Assembly (NCBI GenBank): GCA_030631525.1 | Contig: DAOVKY010000044.1 | Span: 1-6,457, forward strand | Direction of reading: 5' to 3' | Length of the DNA stretch: 6,457 bases | Source of the DNA: a bacterium | GTDB lineage: Bacteria; JAHJDO01 | In this document: positions 1 to 3,619 of the stretch, piece by piece | Position numbering within the stretch: the first letter of the stretch is position 1 | How the letters are laid out: every line of letters starts with the position of its first letter | Position numbers and translations under genes: made by a program | The notes under the pieces: generated by a model | Databases searched by the model: none | Told to the model about the DNA's origin: nothing | What the model saw: only the letters and a program-made list of their open reading frames with translations

Positions 1-22
1 ATACGATCACAGCGTAAATCAT
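1..22 (-). CDS. 5' end of a leftward gene, cut by the window edge
   Basis: An ATG on the minus strand (complement of 20-22) opens a frame reading MIYAVIV before the window ends. A good ribosome site, GGGGTGAG, lies just upstream, directly after the stop codon of the neighbouring 125-aa gene. The 10-nt gap between that stop and this ATG fits the tight spacing of the leftward operon. Only seven codons are visible, so nothing can be said about the product, and the call rests on the start context alone. Confidence 0.45.
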
Positions 23-32
23 GGCTCACCCC

Positions 33-410
33 TTATTGTTTCAAGTTGACCGTTTCGATGAGCTTCCACTGCTCAGGCTTAGAATCGAAAGGTGTTTCAT
101 AAACCTCAATTCTGTCAGGATATACAGCATAGAAAAACTCAATGTCCCCATGAAACGCTCGGCAAATCCCGATGTTTGTTTTAGTATCCTTGAGCTTTGC
201 CACCAACCAGGCTGATGAATATTCCACGTCATCAAGCCCCCTGTCTGCGTCAAAGTCCCTGAGGACAGGCACGATGTCGGCAAGAACTCCTGTCTCTGAG
301 CCATCGGCTTTGCCTGGGTATCCGTCACAATGTCTGTAAATCAGAGCCTCAAAGTCTGTAAGGCTTTTAGACTCAGGCTCGTAAAATCCAATCTGACATC
401 TCGTTGACAC
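33..410 (-). CDS. conserved hypothetical protein, MSTRCQIGFYE type (125 aa)
   Basis: GTG start (complement of 408-410) preceded by a strong GAGGAGG ribosome site with about 6-nt spacing. The frame ends in TAA. The protein opens MSTRCQIGFYE and carries LIYRHCDGYPGK at about residues 24-35, RGLDDVEYSSAWLVAKL around 57-73, and FHGDIEFFYAVYPDRIEVYE around 86-105. I recognise this arrangement (N-terminal STRCxIGFYE, then YRHxDGYP, then a FHxDIEYxY strand) as a widespread uncharacterised family in phages, plasmids and bacterial genomes. I know no biochemical function for it. It is soluble-looking, acidic, without signal peptide or membrane segment. It is the third gene of a leftward operon whose promoter candidate is at 845-873. 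Confidence 0.88.
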   Translation of the reverse strand: MSTRCQIGFYEPESKSLTDFEALIYRHCDGYPGKADGSETGVLADIVPVLRDFDADRGLDDVEYSSAWLVAKLKDTKTNIGICRAFHGDIEFFYAVYPDRIEVYETPFDSKPEQWKLIETVNLKQ

Positions 411-424
411 CTTAAACCTCCTCG

Positions 425-517
425 TTAAAAATCCCCTGTGTTGTCATCATCACCGGTTGATGACCCTAACCGTTCACTTGTTTCCAAGTCCTCATACAAT
501 CCATAAGATTCAATCAT
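425..517 (-). CDS. small acidic hypothetical protein (30 aa)
   Basis: A 30-codon frame from ATG (complement of 515-517) to TAA, filling almost exactly the gap between two leftward genes. AGGGGG lies 4 nt before the ATG, overlapping the stop of the upstream 100-aa gene, and the following gene's GAGGAGG begins right after its stop. The product starts MIESYGLYEDLE, has a central SERLGSSTG, and ends in a strongly acidic tail (GDDDNTGDF). No family recognised. Support is position, ribosome site and the lack of wasted space. Against it are the small size and slightly short ribosome-site spacing. Confidence 0.5.
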   Translation of the reverse strand: MIESYGLYEDLETSERLGSSTGDDDNTGDF

Positions 518-525
518 GTTGCCCC

Positions 526-828
526 CTATTTAATCCTTTGTGATGTTACGGTGTTCTTGCGAACAGTTGCCGACCATCCCCTGGCTATGCCATCAGCAAG
601 TGGTTTCAGCTTCTTGGGTAAAGAGTCAAGAATTTCCCTTATCCGTTCTTCGGTTATTCCACGAGAATATTCTTTAGATTGAGCTGGCTCTTCACACCTA
701 AAGAAGAAAGAGGCTCCACCATGAGCATAAGTGAGAACGATTGAATATCGCTCAACTGTTTCGCCTTTCCAGGATTTCTTCTCCATATCAGCCATCGCTG
801 ATTGAAGAACATTGTTTAGTTGTTTCAT
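526..828 (-). CDS. hypothetical protein (100 aa), first gene of leftward operon
   Basis: ATG (complement of 826-828) with GAGGTGAG just upstream, ending in TAG. The protein begins MKQLNNVLQSAMADMEKK and has a beta-like stretch YSIVLTYAHGGASFFFRCEE around residues 28-47. It ends in a basic segment (LPKKLKPLADG, then WSATVRKNTVTSQRIK). No catalytic motif, signal peptide or membrane helix is visible and I do not recognise the family. It is the promoter-proximal gene of the leftward set. A TTGACA element at 868-873 (minus strand) with a GATGAA box 17 nt on would start transcription only about 10 nt before its ATG. Confidence 0.78.
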   Translation of the reverse strand: MKQLNNVLQSAMADMEKKSWKGETVERYSIVLTYAHGGASFFFRCEEPAQSKEYSRGITEERIREILDSLPKKLKPLADGIARGWSATVRKNTVTSQRIK

Positions 829-844
829 TTTCTCACCTCACCCC

Positions 845-873
845 TTCATCGTATCGACAAAGGAATATGTCAA
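845..873 (-). promoter_or_regulatory. promoter candidate for leftward operon
   Basis: On the minus strand, TTGACA (complement of 868-873) is followed after exactly 17 nt by GATGAA (complement of 845-850), then GGGGTGAGG. The -35 is perfect and the -10 is poor by sigma70 standards (3/6). The same pattern, TTGACA-N17-GATRRRGG, occurs at 1427 and 1870 on the other strand, which strengthens the call. The implied leader is only about 10 nt. Confidence 0.5.
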
Positions 874-933
874 ACATTACATCATCCGGTAACAATCACC
901 CCAAACATGAACAACCCCCTGAATTACCATCCT

Positions 934-955
934 TGGTAACAATATCCTGTTACCA
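934..955. repeat. inverted repeat TGGTAACA-N6-TGTTACCA
   Basis: Perfect 8-bp arms (934-941 and 948-955) around a 6-nt spacer ATATCC. A lone half-site GGTAACA sits 46 bp upstream at 888-894. The 22-bp dyad with one-turn spacing has the look of an operator for a dimeric DNA-binding protein. Confidence 0.7.
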
Positions 956-1034
956 CATTCTGTATCACCCCATATACTTTCAATCTCCGGCTAACAACTA
1001 CAGTATGTACAACTACTATCTAATCATCAGGGTT

Positions 1035-1053
1035 AAACCTAAAACCTAAAACC
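1035..1053 (+). repeat. tandem 7-bp repeat AAACCTA (2.7 copies)
   Basis: AAACCTA is present at 1035-1041 and 1042-1048, followed by partial AAACC at 1049-1053. A further AAACCT is at 1065-1070 and AAACCTAT at 1103-1110. It is part of the wider ACCT array. Confidence 0.7.
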
Positions 1054-1260
1054 AGACAGGTTTTAAACCTAACACCTGTCTATGATTTAATACCAAAGAC
1101 AAAAACCTATAGACCATCACCTACCGTTTAGCTGTCCTATTACCTATTACAGACTTGAAGTAACCCACATACTCCCTATATTACCTGGTAGTTAATAGAC
1201 AACTACCTATATACTACCTGTATGTATATTAATATATACCTTATAGCTTAAACTATACCT
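1037..1260 (+). repeat. iteron-like array of 12 ACCT-core motifs
   Basis: ACCT begins at 1037, 1044, 1067, 1074, 1105, 1119, 1142, 1183, 1205, 1216, 1238 and 1257: 12 plus-strand copies in 224 bp against roughly one expected. The best-conserved form is TACCTRTA, as in 1202-1212 and 1213-1223, which form an 11-bp tandem repeat (ACTACCT, A or G, TAT). Inverted copies (AGGT) are at 1058, 1273 and 1295. Dense short repeats in one orientation are typical of initiator or repressor binding arrays. Spacing is irregular, so this is not a textbook iteron set. Confidence 0.5.
1054..1081. repeat. inverted repeat AGACAGGT-N12-ACCTGTCT, with nested palindrome
   Basis: Perfect 8-bp arms at 1054-1061 and 1074-1081 with a 12-nt spacer. 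Overlapping the left arm is a second dyad, AGGTTT-T-AAACCT at 1058-1070. The two are mutually exclusive as cruciforms or hairpins, and both carry the ACCT/AGGT core of the surrounding array. Confidence 0.65.
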
Positions 1261-1280
1261 TATTACCAGATTAGGTAATA
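1261..1280. repeat. inverted repeat TATTACC-N6-GGTAATA
   Basis: Perfect 7-bp arms (1261-1267 and 1274-1280) with a 6-nt spacer, at the right edge of the ACCT array and exactly where the GC skew reverses. The spacer length equals that of the dyad at 934-955, although the arm orientation differs. Confidence 0.6.
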
Positions 1281-1285
1281 GCATG

Positions 1286-1305
1286 TACTATAACAGGTGA
1301 TAGTA
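1286..1305. repeat. inverted repeat TACTAT-N8-ATAGTA
   Basis: Six-bp arms (1286-1291 and 1300-1305) flanking AACAGGTG. A separate perfect 10-bp palindrome, TGCTATAGCA, follows at 1317-1326. Both lie between the repeat array and the G-quadruplex motif. Individually each is near the size expected by chance; the clustering is what matters. Confidence 0.4.
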
Positions 1306-1329
1306 TGGGGTGTTATTGCTATAGCACCT

Positions 1330-1352
1330 GGGGACAGGGGGAGGGGTATGGG
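1330..1352 (+). other. G-quadruplex motif
   Basis: Four G-runs (GGGG, GGGGG, GGGG, GGG) are separated by loops ACA, A and TAT within 23 nt. This meets the canonical rule of four runs of at least three G with short loops, and such short loops favour a stable parallel fold. It lies in non-coding DNA just after the skew reversal, 37 nt before the DnaA-box match. Confidence 0.75.
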
Positions 1353-1388
1353 AATAGCCGGAAATGGGAGGTACTTTAATATCTACCC

Positions 1389-1428
1389 TTATTCACAGAT
1401 TTTTTTAAAAATAATTTTATTAAGATTT
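1389..1428 (+). other. DnaA-box match plus A/T-rich tract (possible unwinding element)
   Basis: TTATTCACA at 1389-1397 fits the DnaA-box consensus TTWTNCACA. It is followed at 1399-1428 by 30 nt with a single G and no C. Box plus A/T tract is the layout of an origin unwinding element. The same A/T tract ends at the -35 of the promoter at 1427, so it could equally be a promoter UP element. Only one box was found. Confidence 0.4.
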
Positions 1429-1455
1429 GACAAAAGGGATTGTTTCTCCGATAAG
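1427..1455 (+). promoter_or_regulatory. sigma70-like promoter P1 for the HExxH gene at 1550
   Basis: TTGACA (1427-1432), 17-nt spacer, GATAAG (1450-1455; 4/6 to TATAAT), with a 28-nt A/T-rich tract directly upstream that could act as an UP element. Transcription would start near 1462, leaving an 88-nt leader. Two more perfect TTGACA hexamers lie downstream at 1472 and 1534; the latter has GATAAT 18 nt on but would start inside the gene. Confidence 0.65.
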
Positions 1456-1460
1456 GGAGC

Positions 1461-1549
1461 GGAGCCTGTGATTGACAGAAATTTATACCTCCACAAGTTT
1501 TGGTTTTTTGTATCTGTTATGATCAGGCTCTATTTGACACGGAGGAGAC
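1461..1549 (+). ncRNA. structured 5' leader candidate with anti-Shine-Dalgarno loop
   Basis: From the predicted start site the RNA can form GAGCCTG (1462-1468) with CAGGCTC (1524-1530). Next comes a symmetric 4x4 internal loop, UGAU opposite UGAU, which allows tandem G-A pairs. A second helix pairs 1473-1479 with 1513-1519 (seven pairs, one G-U). The apical loop carries CCTCC (1488-1492), which is complementary to the ribosome site GGAGG (1541-1545) of the gene at 1550. A T6 run is at 1504-1509. This suggests control of translation, but it comes from manual pairing only and matches no riboswitch class I know. Confidence 0.35.
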
Positions 1550-1873
1550 ATGCTTAGGATAATATTTACTCGCAATCGTTTTGATTTGGGGGCGGATGGG
1601 CATGGAGAGCGTGGGTTTATTTTTGATCCCACTGAACTCACCAGCAAGGAGAGGAAGTCTTTTGTTTTTCTTGGCTATCGCATTTGGAGTCCTTCCTGGT
1701 ATATTTTTATTTCCACTGACCAGAATCTTTTTTTTATACTTGAGACGCTATTGCATGAGATTGTGCATTTGGTAATATTTGTTATATTTTTCAGGAGTTG
1801 GATAAGCAAGAAAGCGAATTGGTGGTATGACTGGCTTTACAACAAGCTGTTGAGGGCGCTGTCGAAGATTTGA
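1550..1873 (+). CDS. small hydrophobic HExxH protein, putative metallopeptidase-like (107 aa)
   Basis: ATG start with GGAGG 4 nt upstream; ends in TGA. The central segment FFILETLLHEIVHLVIFVIFF (residues 61-81; read as FFILETLL, HEIVH, LVIFVIFF) is strongly hydrophobic and contains HEIVH at 69-73, the zinc-binding HExxH signature. A third ligand is not certain; D94 in WWYDWLYNKL is a candidate. The rest is aromatic-rich (SPSWYIFIS at 47-55; SWISKKANWWYDW at 83-95). It may be a membrane-associated or compact peptidase, or HExxH may be fortuitous within a membrane helix. It has its own promoter (1427) and possibly a regulated leader, and it is separated from the downstream operon by a second promoter. 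Exact family not recognised. Confidence 0.72.
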   Translation: MLRIIFTRNRFDLGADGHGERGFIFDPTELTSKERKSFVFLGYRIWSPSWYIFISTDQNLFFILETLLHEIVHLVIFVIFFRSWISKKANWWYDWLYNKLLRALSKI

Positions 1874-1898
1874 CATTTAGCTTCCGATTTCCGATAGA
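1870..1898 (+). promoter_or_regulatory. promoter P2 for the rightward 14-gene operon
   Basis: TTGACA (1870-1875, overlapping the stop codon of the previous gene) is followed after exactly 17 nt by GATAGA (1893-1898), then GGGGTGAAGGAG. The -10 is weak by sigma70 rules, but the arrangement repeats that at 1427 and, on the other strand, 845-873. The leader before the ATG at 1918 would be about 13 nt, with the ribosome site at its very start. Confidence 0.5.
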
Positions 1899-1917
1899 GG
1901 GGTGAAGGAGAAAAATC

Positions 1918-2061
1918 ATGAGCCACACGAACACAACGCCCTGGGACAGGGAATTTGATGAATTAGATAAGCTCTACCGCGAATTGTTTCCACAACCCAA
2001 AAGACGATTCACTTTTACAGAAATGCGGAAAAGATTTGGGAAACCAAAAAAGGAGGTTTAA
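1918..2061 (+). CDS. small charged hypothetical protein (47 aa)
   Basis: ATG with GAAGGAG and 7-nt spacing, an excellent ribosome site, ending in TAA one base before the next ATG. The product begins MSHTNTTPWDREFDELDKLY, then RELFPQPKRR, and closes with a basic tail (TEMRKRFGKPKKEV): an acidic first half and a basic second half. No family recognised. It is the first gene of the rightward operon, so it is probably translated at a high level. It is too short for many gene finders but its start context is among the best in the window. Confidence 0.75.
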   Translation: MSHTNTTPWDREFDELDKLYRELFPQPKRRFTFTEMRKRFGKPKKEV

Positions 2062-2062
2062 A

Positions 2063-2344
2063 ATGAGTATTTTCAAGAAAAAGAAGCCAATCATTAGGCT
2101 TGCCCACCAAAACGTTCACATTTTTACCCAACACGACAAGGATCGAATCCGTAGGCTTGACGGTAGAACTGTTGATATTAACGCAAAGCTTCATCTTCTT
2201 GCGGACAGCCTGGGCTTAGTGTTCTTGAAGCATGACAAATTCGGGACACATGCTCTTATCAACAAAGAAGCGCTCAAGAGTAAGTTACCTAAATATTCAA
2301 GCGATGTTCCTACAGAGGGCGAAGAGACTGAATCGGGAGGATGA
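2063..2344 (+). CDS. hypothetical protein (93 aa)
   Basis: The ATG at 2063 is chosen because AGGAGG lies 6 nt before it. An in-frame TTG at 2036 would add nine residues but would place the ribosome site inside the gene. The protein starts MSIFKKKKPIIRLAHQNVHI and continues with a helical, charged middle (FTQHDKDRIRRLDGR, then INAKLHLLADSLGLVFLKHD). It ends in an acidic tail (PTEGEETESGG). The basic N-terminus and acidic C-terminus are the only notable features. No catalytic motif or membrane segment; family not recognised. One base separates it from genes on either side. Confidence 0.78.
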   Translation: MSIFKKKKPIIRLAHQNVHIFTQHDKDRIRRLDGRTVDINAKLHLLADSLGLVFLKHDKFGTHALINKEALKSKLPKYSSDVPTEGEETESGG

Positions 2345-2345
2345 G

Positions 2346-2582
2346 ATGAACCCAGATAATCCGGTAAAGGCGCTTTATATCGAGTTCCTGAAGGGCTATT
2401 ACACTGACTTTGACCTGACCTTTGACCAGTTGCTCCTGATGCTTGCGAATAGGATTTTACAACACCAAATGGGTGTTGCCATTAAGTTCCCCGAAGGCAA
2501 AATCAAGATAGACGAAGTAGTGGCTACCGTCAAAAAGCGGTGTGAGGAGCTTCATTTGAGAGCAGGAGGTAGCTTCGGATGA
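2346..2582 (+). CDS. hypothetical protein (78 aa)
   Basis: ATG at 2346 is preceded by GGGAGG with about 5-nt spacing, one base after the previous stop. A longer in-frame version starting at 2232 would overlap the upstream gene by over 100 nt and is unlikely. The sequence MNPDNPVKALYIEF, then LKGYYTDFDLTFDQLLLMLANRI, reads as two amphipathic helices. A strand region (GVAIKFPEGKIKIDE) and a final basic helix follow. No recognised domain. Its stop overlaps the next start by ATGA (2579-2582), which implies translational coupling. Confidence 0.75.
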   Translation: MNPDNPVKALYIEFLKGYYTDFDLTFDQLLLMLANRILQHQMGVAIKFPEGKIKIDEVVATVKKRCEELHLRAGGSFG

Positions 2583-2797
2583 TTAAGTTCGGGGAGATTG
2601 AAGCGGAACAGATTCTACGGAACGAGTTTGCTGTTACCTGCCTTGAAATGGTTTTGGATTTTATCGGGCAGAATAATCCAGGCTTAAAAATTTCCGACAA
2701 AAAAGAGCAACAGAAGATAAGGCGAAAGGCAGCGAAGATCCTGAAAGAAAAGTATCCGAACACCAAGATCGAGCTTGTGAAGGAGAAGAACAAATGA
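2579..2797 (+). CDS. small helical hypothetical protein (72 aa)
   Basis: ATG inside the ATGA overlap with the previous stop; AGGAGG is 9 nt upstream. The first 40 residues (MIKFGEIEAEQILRNEF, then AVTCLEMVLDFIGQNNP) look helical. The remainder is strongly basic and helical (DKKEQQKIRRKAAKILKEKYP, split after 14 residues as DKKEQQKIRRKAAK / ILKEKYP) and ends KEKNK. A basic helix of this kind could bind nucleic acid or a partner, but this is only composition. Family not recognised. It overlaps the metallopeptidase-like gene downstream by ATGA. Confidence 0.75.
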   Translation: MIKFGEIEAEQILRNEFAVTCLEMVLDFIGQNNPGLKISDKKEQQKIRRKAAKILKEKYPNTKIELVKEKNK

Positions 2798-3102
2798 AGA
2801 TGCGTAAGGTTAAAGAGCTAAAGCTCCTGGGCAAGACCTACAGGATTATTTATGTCAATATCAACAAAAACCCTGAGATATTAATAGGCAAATTGGGGAT
2901 GACCTACTACAACACGCAGACGATTTATCTTGACGAAGATCTTGCCCCCGAACAGATAATCGACAGCTTCTTCCATGAGATATTTCATGTTTTCAATACT
3001 GAGATGCAACTGGAGTTTAAGGAGAAAACGGTTGTCCGGCTTGCGACAGCGTTGACAGATTTTATCATCAACAACTCAGATAAACTGGTGTTCACAAAAT
3101 GA
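2794..3102 (+). CDS. phage-type small HExxH metallopeptidase-like protein (102 aa)
   Basis: ATG at 2794 (ATGA overlap), AGGAG 8 nt upstream. Order of elements: a beta-rich N-terminus (LLGKTYRIIYVNI, 11-23), a middle GMTYYNTQTIYLDEDLAPEQ (35-54), then SFFHEIFHVFNTE (58-70) with HEIFH at 61-65. E77 in EKTVVRLATAL may be the third zinc ligand. The pattern G-x-YD/YN-x-x-TQTIYLD followed by HExxH and a helix with a conserved Glu is typical of short phage-encoded putative metallopeptidases related to the ImmA/IrrE and SprT-like zinc fold. Substrate unknown; a role in clearing a repressor is possible for ImmA-type enzymes but no partner is visible here. Cytoplasmic. Confidence 0.82.
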   Translation: MKMRKVKELKLLGKTYRIIYVNINKNPEILIGKLGMTYYNTQTIYLDEDLAPEQIIDSFFHEIFHVFNTEMQLEFKEKTVVRLATALTDFIINNSDKLVFTK

Positions 3103-3233
3103 CAATCTTTAGCCAACAGATTATTTACAAATATTCGCTTCCCAGGTGGAAGTTTTTTCTCAAGAGCCTTTTGTTCTGGAGATGGGAGAAGTACAAGGTT
3201 GACAACCAAAATACTTGCCTGATAAGAAAATGA
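3099..3233 (+). CDS. hidden small basic hypothetical protein (44 aa)
   Basis: This frame starts in an ATGA overlap with the metallopeptidase-like gene (3099-3102) and ends in an ATGA overlap with the zinc-ribbon gene (3230-3233). It therefore exactly bridges a 127-nt gap. No clear ribosome site, so it would rely on coupling. The product is basic and aromatic: MTIFSQQIIYKYSLPRW, then KFFLKSLLFWRWEKYK, ending NTCLIRK. The centre FFLKSLLFW is hydrophobic and could be a short membrane-binding or amphipathic helix. The double coupling is strong circumstantial support that it is real. Family unknown. Confidence 0.62.
   Translation: MTIFSQQIIYKYSLPRWKFFLKSLLFWRWEKYKVDNQNTCLIRK
3199..3226 (+). promoter_or_regulatory. 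possible internal promoter
   Basis: TTGACA (3199-3204), 16-nt spacer, GATAAG (3221-3226), the same -10 as P1. It lies within the 44-aa gene and would start transcription right at the ATG of the next gene, giving a leaderless message. It may be chance within coding DNA. Confidence 0.25.
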
Positions 3234-3619
3234 CCGACTTTGCCAGGAAAGTTACAGAGAGCCAGTTGCAGAGAGAGCAGGATGAGGCTACCGCAAAACT
3301 GGCTCACCATATCCTTGAGCAGATCCGGCATGGTGAGATAAAGTCCGATCCTGTGATCAATCTCGTATCTGACGGAGAGGCAGTCCAGGTTGCCAGAGGA
3401 GATTTTATTTCTCTCTTTTCTCCTGATGTTTTTGAAAGCTTTCTGGAAGTTTACGTTCTGGGCTTCAAGGTTTGCCCGATGTGCAAGGCTGAGATGGAGC
3501 AATATATCACAAGCGAGGAGCCGAATATCGGGATTATCTGGAACTGGATATGCCCGAAATGCAAAACGATGGACCCGAAAGGATGGGTCAGCGAAGAACC
3601 AAAAGGAGAGATAAAATGA
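3230..3619 (+). CDS. Cys4 zinc-ribbon hypothetical protein (129 aa)
   Basis: ATG at 3230, in an ATGA overlap with the 44-aa gene. An in-frame TTG at 3215 is possible but has no ribosome site and does not fit the coupling. Residues 1-35 are helical and charged (MTDFARKVTESQLQREQDEA, then TAKLAHHILEQIRHGEIK). A central hydrophobic segment (FISLFSPDVFESFLEVYVLGF, split as FISLFSPDV / FESFLEVYVLGF) precedes CPMC (82-85) and CPKC (108-111). The spacing C-x2-C, 22 residues, C-x2-C is that of a zinc ribbon and predicts one bound zinc. Such ribbons usually bind nucleic acid or proteins, but the exact role cannot be read. ATGA overlap with the YopX gene. Confidence 0.8.
   Translation: MTDFARKVTESQLQREQDEATAKLAHHILEQIRHGEIKSDPVINLVSDGEAVQVARGDFISLFSPDVFESFLEVYVLGFKVCPMCKAEMEQYITSEEPNIGIIWNWICPKCKTMDPKGWVSEEPKGEIK

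Larger units (their letters stand above)
994..1206 (+). repeat. direct repeat ACAACTAC, three copies
   Basis: The 8-mer ACAACTAC occurs at 994-1001, 1009-1016 (15 bp apart) and 1199-1206. The third copy runs directly into the 11-bp tandem repeat at 1202-1223. Three exact copies of an 8-mer within 213 bp is far above chance, although the local low-G composition raises the odds somewhat. Confidence 0.6.
829..1549. other. non-coding divergent control region / candidate replication origin
   Basis: This 721-bp gap separates the leftward and rightward genes. Hand counts for 901-1260 give about 33 G against 95 C on the plus strand. For 1261-1380 the count is about 40 G against 13 C, so the GC skew flips within a few tens of bases near 1265. 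From left to right it holds two spaced inverted repeats, a cluster of ACCT-containing motifs, an 11-bp tandem repeat, several palindromes and a G-quadruplex motif. These are followed by a DnaA-box match, an A/T tract, a promoter and a foldable leader. Such a combination is seen in iteron-type origins and also in phage control regions. No initiator gene is visible, so the origin reading is an inference. Confidence 0.5.

Noticed and set aside
21..328. Overlapping frames on both strands within the 125-aa gene
   Set aside because: Shadow frames of the conserved MSTRCQIGFYE gene, which has the good ribosome site and family resemblance.
741..1049. 102-codon plus-strand frame
   Set aside because: It lies antisense to the well-supported 100-aa leftward gene and then crosses the repeat array; its product is low-complexity and has no ribosome site.
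1035..1260. CRISPR array
   Set aside because: Repeats are 7-11 bp, divergent and unevenly spaced, with no spacers of regular length and no cas genes.
829..1549. tRNA or rRNA gene in the large gap
   Set aside because: I found no cloverleaf, T-arm GTTCRA motif with matching stem, or rRNA-like sequence by reading both strands.
1297..1557. 86-codon plus-strand frame with GTG start
   Set aside because: It runs through the G-quadruplex, A/T tract, promoter and leader, has no convincing ribosome site, and its product looks like translated non-coding DNA.
3052..3057. Further TTGACA hexamers in coding DNA (3052, 5297, 6299)
   Set aside because: No reasonable -10 at 16-18 nt; considered chance occurrences within genes.
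3215..3229. TTG start for the zinc-ribbon protein
   Set aside because: No ribosome site, whereas ATG 3230 is in an ATGA overlap with the bridging 44-aa frame.
3550..3615. N-terminal extension of the YopX protein
   Set aside because: It overlaps the upstream zinc-ribbon gene in another frame; the family starts at MREIKFRAW and the ATGA overlap with a ribosome site marks 3616.
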